A stretch of 52,883 bases of DNA from Planctomycetota bacterium (GTDB taxonomy: Bacteria > Planctomycetota > UBA8108 > JACQVS01), in contig JANQLS010000176.1 of NCBI GenBank assembly GCA_028280485.1, positions 1 through 52,883 of the forward strand, given 5' to 3'. The notes beneath the pieces were generated by a model. It made no database searches, was not told the DNA's origin, and saw only the letters and a list, made by a program, of their open reading frames with translations. Each line of letters begins with the position of its first letter. Within the stretch, counting starts at the first letter, position 1. Shown piece after piece: positions 43,456-52,883 of this stretch. The position numbers and the translations under genes are program-made.

Positions 43456-46400
43456 ATGCCTGAAAAAGACTGGGACCTTATCGAAACTATATTTCAACAA
43501 GCTAAGAATCTCTCAAAGCAAGAGAGGGAGAAGTTTTTATCGACGCTTGACTTAGACTTGGAATCATTTAAAGAAGTCCAATCTCTTTTAGAATTTCAAA
43601 ATGATAAATTTCTAGAAGAACCTGCAATACCCAATTTGGAAGCCATTGAAGAATTTACAGATCCTCCCAAAGACAAAAATCTTCCGAAAATAGCAGGGTA
43701 CACACTCATCAAACGAATTGGTGAAGGGGGGATGGGAGAAGTCTATCATGCCGAACAAATCACTCCCATTAAAAGAGAGGTGGCAATTAAGGTCATACGT
43801 CAAGGCATGGATAATCAAGACGTATTGGCGAGGTTCGAGGGTGAACGTCAGGCCTTAGCAAAATTCAATCATCCATCAATCGCCACCGTATTTGATGCGG
43901 GCAAAACTTCGGAGGATAAACCATACTTTGCTATGGAATTTGTTCCTGGGGTTCCACTGGTGGAGTATTGCGATAAAAATAAGCTTAGCATCGATGATCG
44001 ATTGAAAATATTTATCCATATCTGCAAAGGGATTTCCCATGCTCATTCTGCTGGGGTTATCCATCGAGATATTAAACCGGCAAATATTTTAGTTACGGAA
44101 TTTAATGGCGAGCCTCACCCCAAGATCATAGATTTTGGAATAGCCAAAGCCCTCAATCAAAAATTAACTGAAGATACTTTTTATACCCAAGCGGGCCAAA
44201 TCATTGGTACGCCTGTTTACATGAGTCCAGAGCAGGTGAGGCCCAATTCCGAAGACATTGGCTTTGGGGCTGATATTTATTCATTAGGGGTGCTTTTATT
44301 TGAATTATTAACAGGGGTTTTGCCTTTAAATTTTAGTGACCGTACTAACCTAGGAATTGACGAAATCATTCAGAGCATAAAAAACGATCTTCCAGATTAC
44401 TTAAGCTCTGCGGTGCTGAAGCAAAGCGATGAAAATCAATCTATCGTTGCGCTAAATAGAAACCTCCCCCTTTCAAAATTAATTAAAAGATTAAAAGGCG
44501 AATTAAATTGGATTGTTGCCAAATGCTTAGAAAAAGAAGAAGGAAAGAGGTATATCTCTGTTCCCGAAATCGAATCTGAACTCCATCGATATATAAATGG
44601 ATTACCGATCTTAATTGGTCCTCCTGGAATCATATCCTCATTAAGAAGACTTCATAAAAAAAACAAAAAAGTTGTCAATAGAGTTGGGATCGCGGCTTTT
44701 ATTTTATTGAGTTGTTTAATCACTTATCTGTGGATTGGATTTACGGATCAACTAAAAGATAGAAGAACATTCAATGACCTTCTTTCTTCCTGCATAACAC
44801 AGGTTGAAGACTTCAAACAATCTATAAATAATTTGAAAGCAGAATTTTCAAGTTATAAAATTTTAGAAAAATCACATGGAAAAAAACAGCAGATATGGGA
44901 ATTTGAACCAGTTGTCTTTAAAGCCAAAGAGATCAATAGGATCTACCTATCATGCTTAAAACTTAAAAATGAATCTCAAGCAAAAATCACTCAATTAACA
45001 TCCTCTCCTATGTATACAGCAGGTAATAAAATATTAAATATTACAAAGGAGATTGACTACTTATCAGAAATATTAGCTAAAAAAGCAGAAGACAAAGAAT
45101 TTAAATATCTACTCAATTATCCTGAATTACGAAAAAATGGAAGCCAGAACAAAGAAAAAACACTCATTCAAAATAATTCAAAAAAAGGTCAGAAGAATAC
45201 TAAACTTATAATAAAAACGAACCCAGCTGAAGCAGAGTTATTTTGTTATCGCATCGATGAGATTGAACACCGGAAGATTCCCGTACCACTAAATCATAAA
45301 TTCAAAGAGCCCTATTCAATTTTAAAAATCGCAAAAATTATAAGAACTGTTCCGTTTAAAGAAGGTGATTGGATCAAGAGAATAAACGGATCAACAATTT
45401 TTACGACTAAAGATTTTATCAGCTATATCAAGGAGAACTTTGATAAATCGAAACCTATTAAGGTTGAAATCACACGAGAAGGATCACTTTTAAATGTAGA
45501 CTGGATTCCCTTTCCCAAAGATTCTACTTTTGACGTTGAAGATTTTAATAAACCCATTCTCGACCTCTTTGGATTTTCATTTTTTGGGCAACCTCTATCC
45601 TTTGATAGTCGTTCAAAAATGGGAAGAACTTCAAAGAACCAGTCATACTCCTTAAATTTGGCTGAAGGAGACTATTTAGTCGTCATCAAACACCCTAATT
45701 ACCTCGAATACAGAGTTCCGATTTCGACTTACTCAAATCAAGATAGCTCACTCGCTAAGCTTGAAATCATTGCGAATTTAATAAAGAAAATAAATGCCCC
45801 AAACGGATATATTCATATTCCAAAAAGTACTTTTTATCACGGGGATGATCCCGCTGCAGACACTCCATTAAATGAAGGTAAGAAATGGGTCAATAGTTTT
45901 CTAATCTCTAAAAATGAAATCTCAATTCAAGAGTACTTAAAATTTTTGAACAGCCCAGAAGTCATTGAAATCACAGACCCTGAGAAAGATGAAAAGAATA
46001 CCACCGGATGGGCGACTCCCCGGTCTCCAATTGCAAAGAAAGCTTTAAGACAAATAAAAGCCCGAGGAGGTGGGGAAGATGTATATTATGAAGATGGGAA
46101 AATTAGATTGGTTCCCAGATTTCCTCAGTACTGGTCATGGGATAGAGGCCAAAAAAAATGGAAGACTACTTTACCTACAGATTGGCCCGTAACACATATC
46201 CCTCAATTAGCTGCATTAGAATTTGCATTTTGGAAAACGGAACGAGCGAGAAATGAAGGAAAGGATTGGATCTATAGACTTCCAACTGATTTTGAATGGG
46301 AGAAAGCTGCTCGTGGAATGGATAAAAGAATTTATGTTTGGGGAAACTTTTTAGTTTATTCCTACTTTTGGAACAACCATGCTAACCCGATAGAGGAATC

Positions 46401-46650
46401 TCGAAAAATACGCCCGACGGGCTGGATTACCTATGATGAAAGTATCTACGGTGTGCTTGGTATGGCTGGCTCCGCCAATGAGTGGACGAATTCAGTAAAA
46501 CCTGATAATGACAGATTTATTTCTATCCGTGGTGGTGGTTGGAATAAAGTTGATAAGTTTGATTTCAGAATTGCAACTCGCAATGGGAGGTATCCATATA
46601 TGAGCGATGCGAATAATGGAATCCGACTAATTGTCGACCTGAACGAATGA
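43456..46650 (+). CDS. membrane Ser/Thr kinase fused to PDZ-like and SUMF1 domains
   Basis: The frame encodes 1064 residues from the ATG at 43456 (a GTG at 43432 would add eight). The kinase domain (about 80-390) is intact: GEGGMGEVY, AIKVI, HRDIKPANIL, DFG and GTPVYMSPE. A membrane helix lies near 410-430, then a coiled-coil-prone region. Near 634-678 a PDZ-like segment follows (PFKEGDWIKRINGSTIFTTKDF). The C-terminal 280 residues are a formylglycine-generating-enzyme/SUMF1 fold (WPVTHIPQLAALEFAFW, YRLPTDFEWEKAARG, GVLGMAGSANEWT, IRGGGWN). The expected active-site cysteines of FGE are absent, so this domain probably binds ligand. Codons are more AT-rich than those of genes left of the tRNA. 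No sigma factor is adjacent. Confidence 0.88.
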   Translation: MPEKDWDLIETIFQQAKNLSKQEREKFLSTLDLDLESFKEVQSLLEFQNDKFLEEPAIPNLEAIEEFTDPPKDKNLPKIAGYTLIKRIGEGGMGEVYHAEQITPIKREVAIKVIRQGMDNQDVLARFEGERQALAKFNHPSIATVFDAGKTSEDKPYFAMEFVPGVPLVEYCDKNKLSIDDRLKIFIHICKGISHAHSAGVIHRDIKPANILVTEFNGEPHPKIIDFGIAKALNQKLTEDTFYTQAGQIIGTPVYMSPEQVRPNSEDIGFGADIYSLGVLLFELLTGVLPLNFSDRTNLGIDEIIQSIKNDLPDYLSSAVLKQSDENQSIVALNRNLPLSKLIKRLKGELNWIVAKCLEKEEGKRYISVPEIESELHRYINGLPILIGPPGIISSLRRLHKKNKKVVNRVGIAAFILLSCLITYLWIGFTDQLKDRRTFNDLLSSCITQVEDFKQSINNLKAEFSSYKILEKSHGKKQQIWEFEPVVFKAKEINRIYLSCLKLKNESQAKITQLTSSPMYTAGNKILNITKEIDYLSEILAKKAEDKEFKYLLNYPELRKNGSQNKEKTLIQNNSKKGQKNTKLIIKTNPAEAELFCYRIDEIEHRKIPVPLNHKFKEPYSILKIAKIIRTVPFKEGDWIKRINGSTIFTTKDFISYIKENFDKSKPIKVEITREGSLLNVDWIPFPKDSTFDVEDFNKPILDLFGFSFFGQPLSFDSRSKMGRTSKNQSYSLNLAEGDYLVVIKHPNYLEYRVPISTYSNQDSSLAKLEIIANLIKKINAPNGYIHIPKSTFYHGDDPAADTPLNEGKKWVNSFLISKNEISIQEYLKFLNSPEVIEITDPEKDEKNTTGWATPRSPIAKKALRQIKARGGGEDVYYEDGKIRLVPRFPQYWSWDRGQKKWKTTLPTDWPVTHIPQLAALEFAFWKTERARNEGKDWIYRLPTDFEWEKAARGMDKRIYVWGNFLVYSYFWNNHANPIEESRKIRPTGWITYDESIYGVLGMAGSANEWTNSVKPDNDRFISIRGGGWNKVDKFDFRIATRNGRYPYMSDANNGIRLIVDLNE

Positions 46651-46736
46651 TCTCAAAATCATATTACATATAGATCGGTCCTCAATTGAACGCCCTCAAT
46701 AATAACTCCACAACAATAATATTCACATGATACATC

Positions 46737-49700
46737 TTACTCCAAGCACTTATCCGGACACTCAGGAATTGAAATACAATTCATACCATTGGGGTAACCT
46801 GACTTCCCTAAAAATTGATGCTCTAACATTCCAATAGCATCAGTAAGATCCACTTTGTCATCAGTATTTATGTTTAATAATTCTATGTTTGAACGATGAT
46901 TGACGGTTTGATCACCACAAGGAAGTTCAAACGTGCCCAAGAATAGATGCTCTAAAAGAGTAATCACATCCGTGAGGTTGAAGAGGCCATCTGAATTCAC
47001 ATCGCCCTGAATTTGAAGACTATCGCTAATGCTAAATCTAAAGTAATCACTTTCTGTAATTCCATCATCGAACTCACAATTGGGATCATAAGCAATCACT
47101 TGCCATAAATAATCTCCAGCAGGTACGTCGAGTACGAGAAGTCCAGTATCTTCCAATGTTTCAGAATGAATCAGCGTTCCTTCTCTATTTGATTGCCATA
47201 GAAAGAAATCAAACTCGATGTTCATTTGAGCTAAATTCGAACGATTTAAAGTAGGTACCTCCCATTGAAACTGAACATCCACATCTGTATTCCCCGTCGC
47301 AAAAACTTCATTCATGAATGGAGATAAATTTTGTGGAGGTAAGGAACAATATTCAACTGGATTATCAACCGAACAACGATTGGGATCATCGTCCTCTTCC
47401 AAGCACTGTTGAATGGTAATTTCACCTATGTTTTCTCTACAAGCATCGATGATGACTGCATCAAAAATTATTTTAGGTGTGATTTTAATAATATCGCACT
47501 TATCGACGTTCGAAAGGGGCCTGATTTCAAAAGTAAAATATCCATGACCAGTTCTATCATCTTCGGATTCAGTACTCGGGGGAAGTATTCCGAGGTCGGC
47601 GACACAGCGAGATCCATCGTGACGATCTAGGCATTCTTCTGATAAAGAGTAGAACAAATCATCTTTCAAATCATGTTTATCATCACCCTTATCCTGAATT
47701 ATTGAATCTAAATTTAAGTTCACCCCAGAAGCAGTATGATTGAGATTCACTGCCATTAACAACTCTCGTTCCTCACTTTGTAATCCAGGTTCCCAAGTCA
47801 TCAAATTCGCTGGTTTAAACCAGTCATTTCTCAATATCAAATTACTTGTGTTGATAAATTTATGTGTATCAATAGGACCTTCAGGATCTTCCGATGTTAA
47901 GCTTGAATAGTCAATAAATCTTAATAGTTGTGAGTTTAAACTAAATTCAATCGGCTTAAAGCTCCAGACGTCCAAATTTGATCCAGCAAGAGGAATAACA
48001 ATTTTAATATTTTGAGCAGCATCCAAATCAAACTCAGAACAATCGAATTGATCGTCCTCGCATTTATTTTCAAAAAAAACGGTATACCTTAATGTCTGAT
48101 TACGAGCCATGAGTGAACCATCCCCATGGTCGACTGAGGTTTCATTAGGATCAAATGAACCCACTGGAACTAGCTCGATATTAGCAACCGTGGAAAATGG
48201 ATCATGCTCTGTTAAGCTTGAAAATTCAGGTAATAAAAAGAAAGGATATAGAGTTTGACCAAAAATTTTTCTACCGTCAAAAATCCACTGAGATCCTTCC
48301 CCTGGTTTAATTTGAAACTGAGAGACTAAATCACCGTTTTGATCCGAAGGTATAATTATAGGCTTTGCACTATCATGCAAAAATCCTAAACAAGAACCTA
48401 GTCCATTAATAACCATTCTATACTCTTGATCGACCTGGAGGTTATCTACAACAAACACCCCTCTTTTAATTTTAGCCGATGAAACCCAAACTGGCATACC
48501 ATCAACATCCTCAGTTACGGTTAGCCAATAATTATCCAATGGTTCTCCGTTTTCATCCACGGCATAACCCCGAATAGACTTGTTAGGCAACCCAAGTGCA
48601 CTTAAAAAAGCGTGTCGAAATAAATTTTGTGCCGAAATTTCACCTCGAGTTCTAATTTCCTTTTTGTGTAATTGAAAATACTCAAAGAGATCTCCCCACG
48701 TTTCGCCCACAACATTCTGAAATTGATCGACTTGACTTAACCAACACTCCCAATCAATATCACGAATTCCTGTTGGTGGTTCTAAAAATTTATACTGCTG
48801 CCAAGGTATTTCAAGATTGTTGTTAGAACCGTTTATAATCTCTAATTTAATATTCGTAGAATCTCTCGTACTGAAAGAAACTGGAATTTCAAAGGTAGAT
48901 TTAGGACTAATTAAACCGGGAATACCGCCAGGCTCATTAATTACAGTGACGACTTCAGAATCAATCGGAGAAGGCTGAAATGGAATGCTAATTTGATCGG
49001 AGCTGCTCACCCGAATGAATGGACTGGGAATTTGGAAAGCGTTTGGGTTAATTATCTCCAAATGGGCAATTCCAGGACCGTTTTTCCTAAACTTATTTGA
49101 TCTGAAGTTAACAGATAAAGGTAAAGATTCAGACTCTTCATGAATGGTTACCAATTGATGAACTAAGCAGTGTGTGCCTTCGCTATCGTCACAATGATCA
49201 GGATCAGGGATTTCAGACTGATGAGCAATTAATTTATAGTTCCCGGGCTGTAGGTTACTTATATCAAATTCAGCTATAACCATCCCAGGATTCAATACTT
49301 TAGTATCGATGGCTAAAGTAGTAGTACCAAAGTTGTCAGCTAAGGCAAACTTCGTTTGTGGATAAAAATTACCCCCCTCTATTGATGTGGTAAATGTATC
49401 CGCATTTTTACTAGTGATGTCCGGAATAATTTTGTTGAGGAGTAAATCATGCTCCGTAATTTCAACCTCAAGGCTAATCGGATGGGCTCCCTCAATTAAA
49501 TCAAATCTTAGGTAAAGATCTCCTATCTGAGATCTCGGTATAATTAAATCTCCAGAACCTAAGACATCAAAATCTTTAACAATTTGGCTATAAACTCCAG
49601 GGGGTTGATTCCATTCAGAAGTAATTTTGTAACGACTAAAAGTTGAGCCGTTGACTTCATTGAATTCAACCTTAATAGTTTTATCGAGTGTGTCTATGCT

Positions 49701-52148
49701 TGGCACTCGAATTAAGTGCGACCTTTTATTATCAGTAAAGCTAAAACTATAGGACTCATTAAAAGATACATTCGGATCCACCATCAGAACTAAATTTCGG
49801 CCATCTTTATTTACTACGCACTCAACTTTAATGGGGTTAGGCAGGCTACCAAACTGGGTTGGATTAAATGGTTTGTCATCAAAAATAGCGCCTAAACCAT
49901 CTTCACTGCGGAAACTATTATTAGCTTGGTTGACAATATTGAAATGGTCTCCAGGCGTGGGAGCAAAATCATTAAACCAATGGATATTAATATTTTGGAA
50001 TACATTTGAAAAGATTTCTTCCGGTAAAACTAATGAATCGTGATTTAGAATAGGCACGTAGCCACCCATTGAGAATGAAAACTCAGCAGTTTCAAAAATC
50101 TCCCAATAACCATCAAGCTCAATTTGGCCAGTTGTTCCTAGTCGATCATTTCCAGGTGAAATTACTCCTCGGAATTCCCCATCATGTGAACCTGATAAGG
50201 AACCCTCTCCTCCAATTACTGCCCCATTTTCAATTGTTAAGTCAGCTATTGTATTAAGGCCGCCAGAATCTAAAATTAAGATACCACCACCAAAAATCCG
50301 ACCACCATCTAAAAGGATACCCCCTTTAACCTCCAACAAGCCACGAACGCTTAGACCATCAAGTCCGATTGAACCTCTTTCTTCAATAATGGCCACCCCA
50401 TTTTTATATACTCCCATATCAGCATAATTGCTAAACCTTGAATTCAAAACCAGAGTACTCTGGCTACCAGGTTTTGGATCATTGCTACCGACTCCAATTA
50501 AGTAATATATATCAGCATAATTTTTAAAAGGTAAGTTCTCCCCAATAGTTAATGAATTCTGACCTATCCCATGCCGACCAACACTAATTAAAATACTGCT
50601 ACTATCAATAGACATGGAAACATTACCATTATGGAGCTCAAGATGAGCAACCCCATCGAATTCATCGCCAATTATAAGACCATCTTTAAGAGTTAGTGTG
50701 TTTCCTTGAAAATCAATTTTATATTCCCCTTTGTTTATAAATAAATTTGTTATAAAAATATCTTTAGTAAGATTTATTTCGCCTTTTCCTTCAATAAAGT
50801 TAACATTTATTTCATTTCGCCGACAAGATTCGTAACTGTCACAATCACTTGGTGCCTTTTGATTCAACCAGTTATTGATATCAAAAAAATCACCCCACGA
50901 ATCACCAACCCAGTAATAATCCAAACTATTTCTGCTTCTACATAAATCGCCAACTCCATCTGAATCCGAATCTATTTGTTGGGGATTGAAAGTTCTAACA
51001 CAATTATCAATTCCATCTAAAATCCCATCGCCATCTTGATCACCAACAGTTTCACATTCATCACCTACGCCATCATTATCCTGATCGGATTGGTCTGGGT
51101 TAAAATGACCTGGGCAGTTGTCCTGGCCATCATAACGGTTATCTCCATCCCTATCGGGGTCACAGGAGTCGCCCAATCCATCCTCATCTACATCCAGCTG
51201 AGTTGGATTAAAGTTATTGCGGCAATTATCAAGAAAATTTTCGACTCCATCGCCATCTACATCGCCAGCTTCTTCACAAGCATCCCCCACACCATCATTA
51301 TTCTGATCTGATTGATCCGGATTAAAGTGCCCCGGGCAGTTGTCATTAACATCGATTAGATCATCTCCGTCTCGGTCAGGATCACAGGGATCCCCAAAGC
51401 CATCCTTATCTACATCAAGCTGGGTTGGATTAAAGTTTAAGGGACAATTATCAACACCATCTTCAACTCCGTCATTATCAAGGTCACCAGTTCCTTCACA
51501 AGCATCCCCCAGACCATCATTATCCCGATCGGATTGATCCGGATTGAAGTGACCTGGGCAGTTGTCATTAGCATCGACGAGAGAATCTCCGTCTCGATCA
51601 GGATCACAGTGATCACCGAATCCATCCTCATCCGCATCCAGCTGGGTTGGATTAAAATTTAAGGGACAGTTATCAACAGCATCTTCGATTCCATCATCAT
51701 CGACATCACCAGTTCCTTCACAAGCATCGCCCAGACCATCATTGTCCTGATCGGATTGATCCGGATTGAAGTGCTCAGGGCAGTTGTCATTTGCATTGAA
51801 TATAGTATCTCCGTCTCGATCGGTATCACAGTGATCACCTAACCCATCCTCATCTACATCCAACTGAGTTGGATTAATATGATTGGGACAATTATCAAGA
51901 GAATCAACAATTCCATCGCCATCAGAGTCGATAAGTCCGCCCCCTTCACCAGGAGTATGCTGATTAAGCTCTGCGGGTAACACCATTGCTAACTGATATT
52001 TATGATCTAATTCTTGTAAATTATTTCTGGTTTCAAGAACATCCGGCTTGGTTGAATCGGACTCCAAGAAGTTATGTTGCGCCTTAGATTGAGACGCAAA
52101 ACAAAATAAAATGAAGAGGAGAATGGTATAAACTTTTAAACTTTCCAT
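46737..52148 (-). CDS. giant secreted protein: TSP3 repeats, beta-helix-like region, dockerin tail
   Basis: About 1803 residues from the ATG at 52148 (a TTG at 52157 would add three). The signal peptide ends near SQSKAQ. Residues about 74-407 hold nine thrombospondin type 3 calcium repeats (DNCP..FNP.Q.D.D.DG.GD.C). Next is a tryptophan-rich GDSWGDFFDINNWLN motif and glycine-rich beta strands like an autotransporter passenger or beta-helix, then several Ig-like modules including SFDPNETSVDHGDG. The end is a dockerin-like pair, GDVNSDGLFNLTDVITLLEHLFLG and its partner, with cysteines. It probably acts on the cell surface or outside the cell, with calcium as structural ligand. It is convergent with the SUMF1 kinase gene. 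Confidence 0.85.
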   Translation of the reverse strand: MESLKVYTILLFILFCFASQSKAQHNFLESDSTKPDVLETRNNLQELDHKYQLAMVLPAELNQHTPGEGGGLIDSDGDGIVDSLDNCPNHINPTQLDVDEDGLGDHCDTDRDGDTIFNANDNCPEHFNPDQSDQDNDGLGDACEGTGDVDDDGIEDAVDNCPLNFNPTQLDADEDGFGDHCDPDRDGDSLVDANDNCPGHFNPDQSDRDNDGLGDACEGTGDLDNDGVEDGVDNCPLNFNPTQLDVDKDGFGDPCDPDRDGDDLIDVNDNCPGHFNPDQSDQNNDGVGDACEEAGDVDGDGVENFLDNCRNNFNPTQLDVDEDGLGDSCDPDRDGDNRYDGQDNCPGHFNPDQSDQDNDGVGDECETVGDQDGDGILDGIDNCVRTFNPQQIDSDSDGVGDLCRSRNSLDYYWVGDSWGDFFDINNWLNQKAPSDCDSYESCRRNEINVNFIEGKGEINLTKDIFITNLFINKGEYKIDFQGNTLTLKDGLIIGDEFDGVAHLELHNGNVSMSIDSSSILISVGRHGIGQNSLTIGENLPFKNYADIYYLIGVGSNDPKPGSQSTLVLNSRFSNYADMGVYKNGVAIIEERGSIGLDGLSVRGLLEVKGGILLDGGRIFGGGILILDSGGLNTIADLTIENGAVIGGEGSLSGSHDGEFRGVISPGNDRLGTTGQIELDGYWEIFETAEFSFSMGGYVPILNHDSLVLPEEIFSNVFQNINIHWFNDFAPTPGDHFNIVNQANNSFRSEDGLGAIFDDKPFNPTQFGSLPNPIKVECVVNKDGRNLVLMVDPNVSFNESYSFSFTDNKRSHLIRVPSIDTLDKTIKVEFNEVNGSTFSRYKITSEWNQPPGVYSQIVKDFDVLGSGDLIIPRSQIGDLYLRFDLIEGAHPISLEVEITEHDLLLNKIIPDITSKNADTFTTSIEGGNFYPQTKFALADNFGTTTLAIDTKVLNPGMVIAEFDISNLQPGNYKLIAHQSEIPDPDHCDDSEGTHCLVHQLVTIHEESESLPLSVNFRSNKFRKNGPGIAHLEIINPNAFQIPSPFIRVSSSDQISIPFQPSPIDSEVVTVINEPGGIPGLISPKSTFEIPVSFSTRDSTNIKLEIINGSNNNLEIPWQQYKFLEPPTGIRDIDWECWLSQVDQFQNVVGETWGDLFEYFQLHKKEIRTRGEISAQNLFRHAFLSALGLPNKSIRGYAVDENGEPLDNYWLTVTEDVDGMPVWVSSAKIKRGVFVVDNLQVDQEYRMVINGLGSCLGFLHDSAKPIIIPSDQNGDLVSQFQIKPGEGSQWIFDGRKIFGQTLYPFFLLPEFSSLTEHDPFSTVANIELVPVGSFDPNETSVDHGDGSLMARNQTLRYTVFFENKCEDDQFDCSEFDLDAAQNIKIVIPLAGSNLDVWSFKPIEFSLNSQLLRFIDYSSLTSEDPEGPIDTHKFINTSNLILRNDWFKPANLMTWEPGLQSEERELLMAVNLNHTASGVNLNLDSIIQDKGDDKHDLKDDLFYSLSEECLDRHDGSRCVADLGILPPSTESEDDRTGHGYFTFEIRPLSNVDKCDIIKITPKIIFDAVIIDACRENIGEITIQQCLEEDDDPNRCSVDNPVEYCSLPPQNLSPFMNEVFATGNTDVDVQFQWEVPTLNRSNLAQMNIEFDFFLWQSNREGTLIHSETLEDTGLLVLDVPAGDYLWQVIAYDPNCEFDDGITESDYFRFSISDSLQIQGDVNSDGLFNLTDVITLLEHLFLGTFELPCGDQTVNHRSNIELLNINTDDKVDLTDAIGMLEHQFLGKSGYPNGMNCISIPECPDKCLE
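50936..51929 (-). repeat. tandem TSP3-coding repeat array
   Basis: Within the giant gene, a unit of about 222 bases (74 codons) is repeated roughly four times, each unit coding two thrombospondin type 3 repeats of alternating NPTQ and NPDQ types. A ninth half-unit closes the array. Units are similar at the DNA level, so recent duplication and length variation are likely. Confidence 0.8.
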
Positions 52149-52157
52149 TTGCTGCAA

Positions 52158-52582
52158 CTATTTATTGATCTATGCCTTTGAAAGCAATCAGATTTTTTAC
52201 TGAGCTTCATCTAAATAATAAAACTCTATGCGTGACCTTGTTGCTTGATATCAATCCGGAATTCGAAGAGCTCTTCAAATTGAAACGAACTAAAATGATT
52301 CTATACTCTTTCAAAAAGAGAAAAATCAGAAATCTCTGCTGATAGCAGTAGCTTTAGTAATACCGAATACAATAATTTCCTAACGTTTATTAAAATTCAC
52401 TCCGCATGAGAAACCTGAAACAACTACTGATGCAGATTTCTGAGTGGGTATGCGACATTTATAACAAACGAACGCGAAAATTTTTCTTGGATTAATAAAA
52501 AAAGCCCGGTTCCCCCCCAAAAAAAAACCGCCACCAATAAAATCACAAGCCTATATTAAATTACAACTTAACACATCTCGAC
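52158..52582. other. intergenic region upstream of the giant secreted protein gene
   Basis: No gene is seen. It should contain the promoter of the minus-strand giant gene; none is clear. Homopolymer runs of C and A occur near 52512-52530. Confidence 0.35.
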
Positions 52583-52810
52583 TCAAAGATCAGAAGCATG
52601 ATCGCTATCACAGCTCAGGTCCTCCTGGGTTAAATTAACTCCACAAAATAATGGGCCTGGGATCGCTGGAGCAGGCCCGCCGAGGAAGACATGATCGAGT
52701 ACATAGAGTGGGATTGAGACATCCACAGCCCCGCCATCTTTAAGATCGTCAGTGTCTAAATAGCTGATTTCAGCCATCCCATGATGACCTGCCCCTCTAA
52801 CCGACTCCAA
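52583..52810 (-). pseudogene. 3' fragment of a dockerin-tailed protein gene
   Basis: The minus strand encodes DGGAVDVSIPLYVLDHVFLG, a Pro/Gly-rich linker (GGPAPAIPGP) and a two-cysteine tail ending in TGA. That is the second half of the dockerin-like domain seen in the other secreted proteins here. The upstream sequence in this frame does not match a first EF-hand repeat and meets a TAA at about 52814-52816, and there is no signal peptide or body. It looks like a truncated remnant. Confidence 0.65.
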
Positions 52811-52832
52811 AACTTATAATAGACTTTCAAGC

Positions 52833-52877
52833 TTTTCATTCAGCTGGAGGGGCGTAGCCCCGGAGGCTGAATGAAAA
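52833..52877. repeat. 45-base two-step inverted repeat
   Basis: Perfect 12-base outer arms, TTTTCATTCAGC and GCTGAATGAAAA, enclose an inner hairpin GGGGC-GTA-GCCCC (52849-52861). T and A runs at the edges would allow it to act as a bidirectional terminator. It could also be a mobile-repeat end. It does not have the GTAGTC foot of family B. Confidence 0.65.
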
Positions 52878-52883
52878 ATATCA

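Noticed and set aside
51036..51311. 91-residue hydrophobic frame opposite the TSP3 repeats
   Set aside because: It is the antisense of an Asp-rich repeat (GAT/GAC read backwards gives Ile/Val), a known artefact; it has no independent support.

Overview
The window has no rRNA and cannot be assigned to a species. The gene content suggests the PVC superphylum, most likely Planctomycetota: an ECF sigma factor paired with a giant membrane Ser/Thr kinase with a beta-propeller-like exterior, secreted proteins ending in a dockerin-like EF-hand pair with a cysteine tail, a double-length UvrA, a kinase fused to a formylglycine-enzyme (SUMF1) domain, and dense intergenic hairpin repeats. This is inference from families, not from a database search.

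Layout. 1-370: repeats only. 371-985: small membrane protein. 1229-8239 (minus): a redox-dead thioredoxin-like secreted protein, a small zinc-ribbon protein, and a Gld-type ABC locus (ATPase, permease, GldG-like, DUF4340-like). 8946-13344 (minus): rpoN and lnt. 13571-16990 (plus): a large secreted protein built from about thirty short aromatic-proline repeats. 17002-19579 (minus): a DCC thiol oxidoreductase and a TPR lipoprotein. 19880-20809 (plus): a dockerin-tailed secreted protein. 21202-27411 (minus): the tightly overlapping operon trpE-trpG-trpD-trpC-trpF-murJ with a promoter and leader hairpin. 27872-32938 (plus): ECF sigma factor and giant kinase. 34075-39693 (minus): double-length uvrA. 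39976-42473 (plus): FAD oxidoreductase and TPR protein. 42668-42743: tRNA-Lys(CTT) with promoter and terminator. To the right of the tRNA the DNA becomes visibly more AT-rich and carries a kinase-PDZ-SUMF1 fusion, a 1.8-kaa secreted protein with thrombospondin type 3 repeats and a dockerin tail, and a dockerin gene fragment.

The most unusual signal is in the intergenic DNA. One family (called B here) has the form GTAGT, an 8-bp stem, a three-base TCC loop and the other arm. The stem sequences differ between copies but remain complementary, and the GTAG foot matches what is known of REP elements mobilised by RAYT transposases. The TAG of this foot is repeatedly the stop codon of the adjacent gene (genes ending at 1229, 20809, 21202, 34075; near variants at 985, 11653, 32938). 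Copies are assembled into composite units that fill convergent gene junctions. A second family (A1, TTAACTAGCCCGAAGC...) occurs as inverted pairs 140-170 bp long, and one arm encodes the last codons and stop of lnt. A third, related form (A2, TCAAGCCCGAAGC...) is dispersed singly. No transposase is present in the window.

Functionally the window combines housekeeping genes (tryptophan synthesis, lipid II flipping, lipoprotein acylation, nucleotide excision repair, sigma-54) with surface and sensory genes. Many starts are GTG or TTG; where a 4-base overlap with the previous gene or a Shine-Dalgarno match fixes the start, that was used.
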